Origin: DAOUMU01 sp034409055
GTDB taxonomy: Bacteria; Chloroflexota; Anaerolineae; 4572-78; J111
Direction: 5' to 3'
Assembly: GCA_034409055.1 (NCBI GenBank)
Contig: DAOUMU010000196.1
Span: forward strand, 1-13,349
Length of the DNA: 13,349 nucleotides
Shown here in pieces: positions 1 to 6,219 of the stretch. Each line of letters begins with the position of its first letter. Positions within the stretch are counted from its first letter, which is position 1. The position numbers were made by a program, and so were the translations under genes. The notes under the pieces were generated by a model, which saw only the letters and a program-made list of their open reading frames with translations, was not told the DNA's origin and searched no databases.

Positions 1-47
1 CATATCCACGGGTGTATAACGTAATCTGAGCATTTTGACCTCCAGAT

Positions 48-112
48 GTGTAAGTTTTTACACCACAACTATATCACCTCTGGTGATTCAGGTCTAACCC
101 GGATTAGGGGTT
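48..112. other. Three consecutive small stem-loops in front of the translocase remnant
   Basis: Three perfect inverted repeats follow one another: GTGTAA/TTACAC (48-53 and 58-63, 4-nt loop), ATCACC/GGTGAT (73-78 and 82-87, 3-nt loop) and AACCC/GGGTT (96-100 and 108-112, 7-nt loop). All three reading frames on the + strand carry stops here, and no Walker A motif can be read, so this is non-coding sequence where the 5' half of the translocase gene would be expected. It could be a mobile-element end, a recombination site or a regulatory leader. Nothing identifies which. Confidence 0.45.
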
Positions 113-148
113 TCCTGACAGAAACTACCTACTGAATTAGGCATAGTC

Positions 149-901
149 TTGTGTGATCTTCACGACGATTACCCAGACTTCGAGAATGAGGCCCACCTGC
201 TTGTACCGATTGCACAAAATCAAGATGACATCGGTAACGCTTTGTTATACGTCAATCAGCAGTTAACAGAGCGAAAAGAGAAATCAATCAAGGATGATAA
301 AATCATTGTCCTGGCCCTGGATGAGGCTGACAAAATCCTGCTGGATGAGAAACGGTTAACCGTTCTTGAAAGTCTCACCCAGGAAGGGCGAAAATACAGA
401 ATACACGTGATTGTCGGGACCCAAAAGCCCAATCATAAGGACTTGCCAAAAATCTTGGACAACTTGCTTAATCGCTTTGTTGGTTTCGTCAGTGATGCCA
501 AGATGTCAGCTAATATATCAGGCAGAGCAGGATTAGAGGCACACAAGCTAACTGGCTCTGGCGATTTTATTCACATCGCCGGCCTGGACATTAGACGGTT
601 TCAAGTGGCAATGGCCACACAACAAGATTTTAACAGGCTAGAACGTCGTGAAGTCCAGCCAATGAGTATAGAGCCAGATTTGATTATCTTACCAGAGCCA
701 GAAGAAAAGACACCTGGCAGGCCAAAATTAGAAGTCCAGCCAAACATAGCTGGCTGGTATCACTTCTATGATAATCAAATCTCAATCAACCAAGCCAAAG
801 ACTTTGGCATTAGTCGAGACTTGCATAATCTGCATAAGGCTTTTGTAGCAAAGTTCATGCAAACTCAGCAACTTTTAGTAGAAGGGAAGGACATAAAATG
901 A
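149..901 (+). CDS. FtsK/SpoIIIE-type DNA translocase, C-terminal half only (probable 5'-truncated remnant)
   Basis: This is the C-terminal part of an FtsK/SpoIIIE/HerA-class P-loop ATPase, the family that pumps double-stranded DNA during chromosome segregation or conjugation. The Walker B strand is clear (IIVLALDEAD, residues 52-61, with D58 and E59). It is followed by the family motif GTQKP (90-94, matching ATQRP in FtsK) and GSGDF (136-140, matching GxGDM). The Walker A half is absent. Only a TTG start at 149 is available, and family-like sequence (ELGIVLCDLHDDY) begins upstream of it before a stop at 116-118, so homology runs past any usable start. No ribosome-binding site is evident. The last 60 residues resemble a small helical DNA-binding tail. 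The stop overlaps the next gene by ATGA, showing an old operon. As it stands it should not hydrolyse ATP. A split gene with the Walker A half encoded outside the window is the alternative. Confidence 0.7.
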   Translation: MCDLHDDYPDFENEAHLLVPIAQNQDDIGNALLYVNQQLTERKEKSIKDDKIIVLALDEADKILLDEKRLTVLESLTQEGRKYRIHVIVGTQKPNHKDLPKILDNLLNRFVGFVSDAKMSANISGRAGLEAHKLTGSGDFIHIAGLDIRRFQVAMATQQDFNRLERREVQPMSIEPDLIILPEPEEKTPGRPKLEVQPNIAGWYHFYDNQISINQAKDFGISRDLHNLHKAFVAKFMQTQQLLVEGKDIK

Positions 902-1275
902 AAACACAAACGTTAATCTTTTTACTGACCTTAATTCTGTTGGCAATAATTGGCTTATTAACCTGGCTGGCTGTTACTGGTTACGTGATAGGCTATATTC
1001 TACTGGCTGTTATCGGTACTGTCATGCTAGTTGGCGTAGGAGAAATAATCAGCCTGGCTCGTGAACGAATTGCAGCGCAAAGGCAACAGCAGTACTTTCA
1101 GGATAACGCACACGAGAATTTGACGATCATGTCTGCCTTGCAGGGGATCCAAAATATGCAAAATAAGGCATTACTGCAACAGCTCGACCAGCTTAAAAGA
1201 TTGCCATCACAACAGAATAACAATAACACCGGACTCTTGGTTGAGAACGGTATTTTTGACGAATTGGAAGATTGA
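898..1275 (+). CDS. Small two-helix membrane protein of the mobile-element operon
   Basis: A 125-residue protein starting at an ATG that overlaps the translocase stop (ATGA, 898-901), which implies translational coupling. Residues about 5-27 and 29-52 are long hydrophobic stretches (for example LIFLLTLILLAIIGLLTWLA), separated by a short turn: a two-helix membrane hairpin. The cytosolic remainder is Gln-rich and helical (residues about 58-105), then Asn-rich (QQNNNNTG), and ends in an acidic tail (DELED). No family is recognised. Position next to an FtsK-like ATPase on a recombinase-bearing element suggests a membrane partner or anchor of the translocase, but that is inferred from context only. 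Confidence 0.65.
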   Translation: MKTQTLIFLLTLILLAIIGLLTWLAVTGYVIGYILLAVIGTVMLVGVGEIISLARERIAAQRQQQYFQDNAHENLTIMSALQGIQNMQNKALLQQLDQLKRLPSQQNNNNTGLLVENGIFDELED

Positions 1276-1280
1276 GAACT

Positions 1281-1616
1281 ATGAAAGAACTATTTGAATT
1301 TTTCTCAATTTTCGATTGGATAACCCCTTTAAAGGGGCTTTGGGAGGATATTATCAATGATCCAACCTTGTTACAATCCAACACCTGGACGTTTTTTATA
1401 CCCTACAATCAGGCTCTAAAAAATGGCTGGAACTGTCGTGATATTGAAAAACTGATGAAAGACTACGGTATCAAGACATGGGGCAGCCAAATAACTTGTG
1501 GAGAACTTTTCTTCAGCGTGAAATTAGAACAGGCCCAATGGGCTGAATATCTTCTATTGAGGGAAGGTGTTCCAATCAATCCAGGATATTTGGGGGCGCC
1601 GAGGTACAGGGTGTAA
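1281..1616 (+). CDS. Unrecognised small protein (111 aa) between membrane protein and recombinase
   Basis: I chose the ATG at 1281 because GGAAG (1266-1270) lies about 10 bases upstream. A TTG at 1272, overlapping the previous stop by 4 bases, would add three residues. The product is rich in aromatics, with a Trp/Phe-rich N-terminal segment (ELFEFFSIFDWI) and several Trp and Gly further on. There is no signal peptide or clear membrane span, and the two Cys (NGWNCRD and QITCGEL) are far apart. I do not recognise the family. It sits in the same operon as the translocase remnant and ends 18 bases before the recombinase start, so it is probably an accessory gene of the element, perhaps for replication or copy control. 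No motif supports a specific role. Confidence 0.55.
   Translation: MKELFEFFSIFDWITPLKGLWEDIINDPTLLQSNTWTFFIPYNQALKNGWNCRDIEKLMKDYGIKTWGSQITCGELFFSVKLEQAQWAEYLLLREGVPINPGYLGAPRYRV
1324..1337. repeat. Perfect 14-bp palindrome inside the small unknown gene
   Basis: CCCCTTTAAAGGGG is a perfect palindrome 43 bases into the 111-aa gene, encoding ITPLKGL. Its position just downstream of a start codon would allow an operator or RNA hairpin to act on translation, but it may be a codon-level coincidence. Confidence 0.3.
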
Positions 1617-1634
1617 TAGATAGGAGCAAAAATA

Positions 1635-3275
1635 ATGATACAACAAGAAACCAAAACCTTACCGGTAATGACAGTTTTAGAACGGGCAATCATCTACGCC
1701 AGAGTGTCAACAGATGAGCAGGCCGAAAGCGGCACCAGCATTGATAACCAGGTAGAGAAATGTTTAGCCTATGCTGGCAATCTTAACATGCCAGTTGTCG
1801 CTATCTTCAAAGAGGACTATACTGGCAAGGTGCTAGACCGACCAGAGCTAAACAAGGCGCGTGATATGCTGCATAATGGGCAGGCTGATAACCTGATAGT
1901 CTACAAAACTAACCGGCTTGACCGTTCAGAATGGGGACTTAACTTGTTGATCTTGATGCAAGAGTTAAAGTCTTTAGGTGTCAATTTGCACTATGCCCAG
2001 GATAGCCACAAGGTAGACTTACACAACCCAATGGAGGCCTTTATGTATGGTTCTTTTGCAGGCTGGCAGGCCGGAGAGGACCATAGAGAGACTGTAACCA
2101 AACTTCATGAGGGGCGGATTCGGCGTGCAAAAGATGGTTACATAGTACCGAATGGCAAGCCACCCTATGGTTACAAAAAAGTGCAAAAAGACAAACGATG
2201 GTACTTTGAGATTGTGGAAAGTGAGGCTGTTACAATCCGGCTTATCTTCCGGTTGTATGTGTATGGTGACGAAACCGGCCAACCTTTAAGTATGCTGGTT
2301 ATCGCTGAGAAACTTAACGAAATGGGCCTTGTCACTTGCAACGGTAAAAAGTGGGTACGATCTTCTGTAAGTGCTATCCTGAGAAATGAAACTTACGCAG
2401 GTACATGGCATTACCGAAAAGAGACGGCAAGGAAAGACAGTTCAGTTAAACCCATAGCTGTTGATGTACCGGCCATTATTGACCGGGAAACCTGGGACCA
2501 AGCACAAAGGCAATTAGAGCATAACAAGGCGTATGCTAGACGTAACCGCAAGCCGGGGAGGTACTTACTTGCCACCCGTGTGACCTGCGGTGACTGCGGT
2601 TATAAGATGTTCGGATCGGCCAGTGATAATAGATACTTTTATTATGTTTGCCGTAATGTTGCATTGAACAAGGAAAAGTCTTGTGAGTGCCATAACCTAT
2701 ATTTCCGCAGTAAAATAGTTGACGCCAAAGTTTGGGATAGGCTGGAAGAAGTGTCAAAAGATAAAGAACAGCTTATGGCCGGCCTGCGTGGTTATCAGGC
2801 CCAACAGGAAAGCAAAGTAAAGCCGGTCAAACAAGAGTTAGCCTATGTTGAGCAATTGATAGCAGAAAAAACAGCAGAATGGGAAGACGAGTTACTCAAC
2901 ATGAAAGTCTTGACCAGTAAACGAGCCAAAGCTAAAAAGGCCGTTGATATTGCCCAGGTTGAGGCTGTGCTAGATGGCCTGGAAAATCGCAAGGATAAAC
3001 TACTCTCACAACTGGAAGAAAAGTCTATTACCGATGAGCAAATTATAAGCACAACCGATTTTGCCCTACAGGTAGCTGAGGATATGGCTACACTCCGGGA
3101 AGCAGAGACAAGACCAGAGTTTAAAAAAGCGGTTTATGAGGCCAAACGCCGGTTATTGGCTGTACTGGACGTGCAAGTTACTCTTTTTGCCAGAGATGGC
3201 AAGCGTAAAGCCAGAATTGAGGCCAAATATTGCCCTGATGGTGACGTTTTGCCGATTGAGGAAGATATTATTTGA
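1635..3275 (+). CDS. Large serine recombinase / site-specific integrase
   Basis: A 546-aa member of the large serine recombinase family, which integrates and excises mobile elements through a Ser-DNA intermediate. The resolvase-type catalytic domain spans about residues 16-160, with YARVSTDEQ giving nucleophile S25 and R23. DYTGKVLDRPEL gives D61 and R69, and YKTNRLDRS gives R94 and R97. The usual Asp of DRLxR is Asn (N93). A Recombinase domain follows (about 175-300, with PPYGY and SAILRNETYAG). Next is a zinc ribbon with C318, C321, C339 and C350, and a coiled-coil-rich tail (about 365-480). AGGAG at 1622-1626 lies 8 bases before the ATG, fixing the start. Length and domain order are those of an intact enzyme. 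It closes the operon, as integrases often do next to the attachment site, so an element end probably lies just downstream. Confidence 0.93.
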   Translation: MIQQETKTLPVMTVLERAIIYARVSTDEQAESGTSIDNQVEKCLAYAGNLNMPVVAIFKEDYTGKVLDRPELNKARDMLHNGQADNLIVYKTNRLDRSEWGLNLLILMQELKSLGVNLHYAQDSHKVDLHNPMEAFMYGSFAGWQAGEDHRETVTKLHEGRIRRAKDGYIVPNGKPPYGYKKVQKDKRWYFEIVESEAVTIRLIFRLYVYGDETGQPLSMLVIAEKLNEMGLVTCNGKKWVRSSVSAILRNETYAGTWHYRKETARKDSSVKPIAVDVPAIIDRETWDQAQRQLEHNKAYARRNRKPGRYLLATRVTCGDCGYKMFGSASDNRYFYYVCRNVALNKEKSCECHNLYFRSKIVDAKVWDRLEEVSKDKEQLMAGLRGYQAQQESKVKPVKQELAYVEQLIAEKTAEWEDELLNMKVLTSKRAKAKKAVDIAQVEAVLDGLENRKDKLLSQLEEKSITDEQIISTTDFALQVAEDMATLREAETRPEFKKAVYEAKRRLLAVLDVQVTLFARDGKRKARIEAKYCPDGDVLPIEEDII

Positions 3276-3348
3276 AGCCCTGCCGTAGCGAGGCCGCTTC
3301 TTCGGCGGTGAGCGTGAACGCTTCATTACTATGTTCTGGTATCTTCAT
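3268..3348 (-). pseudogene. 26-codon frame coupled to the 363-aa gene; possible 5' stub of a host gene cut by integration
   Basis: Reading the - strand, an ATG at 3348 overlaps the TGA of the preceding 363-aa gene (ATGA), the usual arrangement for a coupled downstream gene. The frame begins MKIPEHSNEAF, continues with a protein-like helical stretch (LTAEEAASLRQG), and stops at 3268-3270. That is inside the last codons of the convergent recombinase gene. The GC-rich codon style matches the - strand neighbours until about 3276, then becomes AT-rich. I infer that this is the N-terminus of a gene interrupted by the element. A chance short frame or a genuine 26-aa peptide is also possible. Confidence 0.35.
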
Positions 3349-4436
3349 GGGCTTCTCACCAGAGTCGGGCCACTTTTCGGAGCCTCGGGCGGGGGACCAG
3401 CCCATTCTCGATAAGCCTGGTACTCCAGCAATGGCAGGAAATTAGACGAGGTGATATCGGCAGCAGTAATGTTAGAACCGCCAACGATTTCAAAGACATC
3501 TAACTTTTCAGCCATATTGAAATAAACCCCTTTTCGCCGGGATTCGTCTGCCGTCATTTTCAGGATAGAGGTGATCTGAACGGGGTGTAATGTCTCTGTG
3601 GTAGGAATGGTGACGAGCGCCCGGAAGGGAAAGTCAAGGCGTTCCTTGAGCCAACCGGGCCAGTCGCGCCTTTTCCATGCTTCTCGTAATTGATGCGTTG
3701 GTCGCTGACCGGGGCCAAAGCCAAATTTAAGCGGTTCAACCAAAATATCTGGACGCGATAGCCCCAGCAGTAGTTCCCGGCCTTTGAGATCATCCTTCTC
3801 AACAAGTGCCCCATAACCACAGGTGCAGTATATATTTTGATCTGGTTGCCAGGGAGAGACGTAAGTTAACATCAACTGCCCAACGTACTTCCGAAGAAAA
3901 TTCACGCCGCCCATACCGCAACTAACGGCTTGAAAAGAGTGGCCACGGCGAGTTTGGTTGAGATGATCCCAGGCCCACATTTCTGCGGTGCGACCTATCC
4001 GACCGATTTCATAAAAGCCTATTTTCATCTCTCGCCAGCGACGGAATTGCTGTTGGCCTGCCTCAGAAAAGCCCTGTCCCCGCGCTGCTAAAAAAGCCTC
4101 AATCGGGTCCCAACGATGGCCGGGCATACCGTGCCAGAGATATTCCTCCATACCCCAATGTTCAACGTCTCCCTTGGGCAAGATAGCCAAGCGACCGGCC
4201 TTGAGGGCATTTTCCAGGCGTCTCATCTGTTTACCACCAACAGGATGGCTCTGAACCCACATGGCATAGGTGAACTTGAGCCGTTCAACATTATTCAGGG
4301 CGGTGTCATCTAAAACACCTGCCCGATCGGATAAATCGGGAGATAGGGCACGTGGAACGCGCTGCTGCTGTGATGGCCCTGTGCTTTTTTTGCGTCTGGC
4401 TCGTAACCAGCGAGGGTGTTTTCTTTTTTTGCTCAT
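3345..4436 (-). CDS. Unrecognised 363-aa protein
   Basis: The start at 4436 is chosen because the product then begins with a basic stretch (MSKKRKHPRWLRARRKK). The frame stays open upstream to 4541, but that part is encoded by short intergenic repeats and looks spurious. No strong ribosome-binding site precedes 4436. The protein is soluble, with no signal peptide or membrane span. It is rich in Trp, Arg and Gly and has a central Cys pair (IYCTCGYG) and conserved-looking blocks such as WDHLNQTRRGHSF and SCGMGGVNFLRKYVG. I cannot place it in a family. It lies downstream of the URO-D-like gene on the same strand, separated by 127 bases of repeats, so co-transcription is possible but not shown. 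The GC-rich composition suggests host backbone rather than either accessory module. Confidence 0.6.
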   Translation of the reverse strand: MSKKRKHPRWLRARRKKSTGPSQQQRVPRALSPDLSDRAGVLDDTALNNVERLKFTYAMWVQSHPVGGKQMRRLENALKAGRLAILPKGDVEHWGMEEYLWHGMPGHRWDPIEAFLAARGQGFSEAGQQQFRRWREMKIGFYEIGRIGRTAEMWAWDHLNQTRRGHSFQAVSCGMGGVNFLRKYVGQLMLTYVSPWQPDQNIYCTCGYGALVEKDDLKGRELLLGLSRPDILVEPLKFGFGPGQRPTHQLREAWKRRDWPGWLKERLDFPFRALVTIPTTETLHPVQITSILKMTADESRRKGVYFNMAEKLDVFEIVGGSNITAADITSSNFLPLLEYQAYREWAGPPPEAPKSGPTLVRSP

Positions 4437-4440
4437 TGGA

Positions 4441-4536
4441 CGTATTACGTGTTGCGTATTGCGTATCGCTTGCGGGCCCGTGGCGGCGTAGAGGCGATTT
4501 TTACGCTCTACGCTTTCCGCTCCACGCTCTACGCTT
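4441..4536. repeat. Short-motif degenerate direct repeats between two - strand genes
   Basis: Two families lie here. One is a run of CGTATT/GCGTAT units near 4441-4470. The other is ACGCTCTACGCTT, present at 4503-4515 and again at 4524-4536 (period 21) with further ACGCT-type units between. This is low-complexity spacer of the kind that expands by slippage. It artificially extends the open frame of the 363-aa gene. Confidence 0.6.
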
Positions 4537-4549
4537 AACACTTTTCGCT

Positions 4550-4562
4550 GCGGCTTCGCCGC
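4550..4562. other. GC-rich hairpin directly after the URO-D-like stop codon
   Basis: GCGGC (4550-4554), loop TTC, GCCGC (4558-4562) lies immediately beyond the TAG stop of the URO-D-like gene as read on the - strand. The following - strand bases are A-rich rather than a T-run, so it is not a standard intrinsic terminator. It may slow transcription or protect a 3' end. Confidence 0.35.
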
Positions 4563-4563
4563 G

Positions 4564-5553
4564 CTACGTATTTGCTTCTACCGCCTGCCGCACGGCCACA
4601 ATATTGCAGGTGGGTGCGGTGATAGGAGTGACACAGCCCGTGCCGAGAATAAAACGCTGGCCGCCGGTTGCTTCCAGGGCGGCTTGGGCCTCCTCCTCAA
4701 CGGCTTCCGGCGTGCCCCGGACCATGGTTTCCCACTGGCGCAGACCGCCGCACAGGACTTTGTCGGTTCGACTCATGGCCTCGCTCAACGAGGGGGGCGT
4801 TTCCACGTCGTGCCAGTTGAGCACCTGGGCCGGATAGTCGGCCATCATGTCGAACATCACGTTCATCCCGTGCAGGTGAACCAGGTTGAACCACATACCC
4901 TCGGTGGCAGCCAAAATTTGCAGGTCGAGCGGCTGGCAAAATTCGCGGTATTCGGCCTCGGTTAACAGGTTGTAGGTGGCGTGTTGCAGGGCCAAAAAGA
5001 TACCGGCCGCGCCGGTTGGCTTGAAGGCTTCGATAAAGCGCACGATCGATTCGGTGATGACCGCCAACCCGGCTTTGACCGCGTCGGGATGCTGGCGGAT
5101 ATCGGACAGCAGCCGTTCCCCGGCCAGATTTTTGGCCTGGGAGAGGGGGTTGAAGATGGTTTGGATGAAGGGCACTTCTTCTCCGACCGCTTGGCCGATA
5201 ATCTGGTTGGCTTTGACCACTTCACCCAGTAAGCCCTGACGGGGATTAAGCGGTTTCAGCCTGGTCCAATCTTCGGGTGATTGAATCACCCGGGGTCCCC
5301 AACTCCGGGTCCCTTCCTGGTTGCCTGCCCAGTAAGTTTGGGCGCCGTAGCCGGCCAGGCAATAGTTACTGCTGGGAGTCACTTTGATGAAGTCAAAGTC
5401 GTAGGTCTGTTGAAAGGTCAGGGTCGCCCGGGCCAAATCCTCGCCCCGCTGGTCATCTACCGGCCAGTGCCGCCACAGGGCCACCGCCGGCCGGTCCACC
5501 GCTTCCCCGGCAAAGGTTGCTTCCAGGCGTTCTCGTTTGGTCATAGCTGTCAT
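4564..5553 (-). CDS. URO-D superfamily protein (uroporphyrinogen decarboxylase / cobamide methyltransferase-like)
   Basis: A 329-aa protein of the URO-D TIM-barrel superfamily, which includes HemE and zinc-dependent corrinoid methyltransferases such as MtaA. The N-terminal KRERLEATFAGEAVDRPAVALW is the typical opening. The C-terminal FILGTGCVTPITAPTCNI matches the end motif (GCxxxxxTPxxN). Possible zinc ligands of the methyltransferase branch are H226 and H228 in the HLHG segment and C307 in GTGC. In MtaA the middle motif is HICG-like, so the second ligand differs here. The HemE substrate-binding arginine motif is not seen, so heme synthesis is unlikely. A corrinoid or demethylation role is the better guess, though no corrinoid protein gene lies nearby. 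GGAGGA 7 bases before the ATG (read on the - strand) supports this start. Confidence 0.85.
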   Translation of the reverse strand: MTAMTKRERLEATFAGEAVDRPAVALWRHWPVDDQRGEDLARATLTFQQTYDFDFIKVTPSSNYCLAGYGAQTYWAGNQEGTRSWGPRVIQSPEDWTRLKPLNPRQGLLGEVVKANQIIGQAVGEEVPFIQTIFNPLSQAKNLAGERLLSDIRQHPDAVKAGLAVITESIVRFIEAFKPTGAAGIFLALQHATYNLLTEAEYREFCQPLDLQILAATEGMWFNLVHLHGMNVMFDMMADYPAQVLNWHDVETPPSLSEAMSRTDKVLCGGLRQWETMVRGTPEAVEEEAQAALEATGGQRFILGTGCVTPITAPTCNIVAVRQAVEANT

Positions 5554-5560
5554 AGAAATT

Positions 5561-5566
5561 TCCTCC
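5561..5566 (-). promoter_or_regulatory. Strong Shine-Dalgarno of the URO-D-like gene
   Basis: TCCTCC on the + strand is GGAGGA on the coding strand, 7 bases before the ATG at 5553. It decides this start over the internal ATG three codons later. Confidence 0.8.
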
Positions 5567-5621
5567 GATGCGTGTTTGATGAGCGTCTGCTATTCTAATT
5601 TGACACATAAGTTCCCAAGTT

Positions 5622-5700
5622 CGACCGTTGACCGCGTTGACCGTGGAATCAGATTTTGCGGTCCATTTCAACGGTCTACCGTCACCGGTCGCCGGTCGTT
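5622..5700. repeat. Degenerate GACCG / CGGTC repeats with an inverted pair
   Basis: GACCG-containing units recur at 5622-5643, and CGGTC-type units at 5669-5699. GACCGTTG (5623-5630) and CAACGGTC (5669-5676) form a perfect 8-bp inverted repeat. The GC-rich low-complexity style resembles the repeats at 4441-4536. It lies upstream of the URO-D-like gene and marks the end of the GC-rich segment. Confidence 0.55.
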
Positions 5701-5923
5701 CAGTGGAGGAATTATACCACAGAATATGGAGACTTAATAGCTGTGCCCTTCTGATGAGTGCATTTCACTTTGGGGGCGAATTTAGGGGAGATTGAATCAC
5801 TGAAAGCACTGATGAAAGGGCTGATTACACTGAATTTTCCTGCCGTGCTGAGCTAAATGGCGAACATCTCAAGCCATCTCGCTGGCTCAGAACAGGCTTC
5901 GATATGGCTTTCACTACGCTTCG

Positions 5924-5953
5924 GCCTACTCAAGATGCTATCCGTGAGTAGGC
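5924..5953. other. 9-bp perfect hairpin
   Basis: GCCTACTCA (5924-5932) and TGAGTAGGC (5945-5953) are perfect complements around a 12-nt loop. An AT-rich stretch starts a few bases later (from 5959), but no T-run follows the stem directly and no gene upstream on the + strand needs a terminator. Its role is unknown. Confidence 0.45.
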
Positions 5954-5980
5954 ACGTTCCTTTAATAATTTTGGCATATT

Positions 5981-5993
5981 CATAGGGCCTATG
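5981..5993. promoter_or_regulatory. Candidate operator: 13-bp palindrome CATAGG-G-CCTATG
   Basis: A perfect dyad with a single central base sits in AT-rich DNA about 230 bases upstream of the TIR gene. Such a site could bind a dimeric regulator of the operon. No regulator gene is seen nearby, so this is a candidate only. Confidence 0.25.
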
Positions 5994-6116
5994 TTAAAAT
6001 AATTTGCAATTTGTATATTGATTTTACTGAGAGATGTAAGACCCTATCTTGTATGATTATCTATCCAATTTGTCCTCTGGGTGCGCCATTCCACTATTTT
6101 TATATTAGGCGTCATG

Positions 6117-6129
6117 CCCCCTGCGGGGG
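6117..6129. other. GC hairpin CCCCC-TGC-GGGGG upstream of the TIR operon
   Basis: A five-pair all-GC stem with a 3-nt loop, 91 bases before the TIR start. It is not followed by a T-run on either strand, so it is not an intrinsic terminator. A similar TGCCCC-loop-GGGG hairpin occurs at the other end of the cluster (13260-13271). Confidence 0.4.
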
Positions 6130-6141
6130 TCAGAATCACGA

Positions 6142-6204
6142 ATGAAAATACTGTTCGTCGCTTACCCTGTGGGTTCGTCGTTGGTCATTGGCCCTTATTT
6201 TCAT
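6142..6204. repeat. Inverted repeat enclosing a direct repeat just upstream of the TIR gene
   Basis: ATGAAAATA (6142-6150) and TATTTTCAT (6196-6204) form a perfect 9-bp inverted repeat. Between the arms, GTTCGTCG occurs twice (6153-6160 and 6173-6180, period 20), with a small ACCC-TGT-GGGT hairpin between the two copies. The structure would lie in the leader of the mRNA, or form a protein-binding array over the promoter, ending 15 bases before the start codon. Confidence 0.4.
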
Positions 6205-6219
6205 ATCAGGTAGCGTTAG

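Larger units (their letters stand above)
5554..6219. other. 666-base gene-free interval between divergent genes
   Basis: I see no convincing gene here; the open frames are short, start poorly and look like chance. Contents in order are: GACCG repeats (5622-5700); three CACTGA units (5798, 5807, 5828); a CTGAGC/GCTCAG pair (about 5848-5890); a 9-bp hairpin (5924-5953); a near-palindrome (5981-5993); an AT-rich stretch (about 5955-6065) where promoters for the following operon could lie; then a GC-rich hairpin and nested repeats (6117-6204). No promoter matches consensus well enough to call. Confidence 0.6.

Noticed and set aside
1..120. tRNA or group II intron end in the leader of the translocase remnant
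   Set aside because: No T-loop GTTCRANTC motif, acceptor pairing or domain V-like 34-mer could be found among the hairpins.
4437..4541. N-terminal extension of the 363-aa protein to 398 aa
   Set aside because: The added 35 codons are made of intergenic short repeats, while a basic N-terminus starting MSKKRKH fits a natural start at 4436.
4352..5239. Open frames on the + strand opposite the URO-D-like and 363-aa genes
   Set aside because: They are shadows of GC-rich coding sequence, with no ribosome-binding sites and Pro/Ala/Arg-rich nonsense composition.
5537..5737. 66-codon + strand frame between the URO-D-like gene and the spacer
   Set aside because: It has a non-ATG start, overlaps the URO-D-like gene's start and leader, and is made of repeat sequence.
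5924..5970. Hairpin followed by T-rich DNA as a rho-independent terminator
   Set aside because: The T-rich part starts several bases after the stem and is interrupted by A, and no + strand gene upstream needs terminating.
5554..6219. CRISPR array in the long spacer
   Set aside because: The repeats are only 5-8 bases long and irregularly spaced, with no 24-40 base repeat unit.
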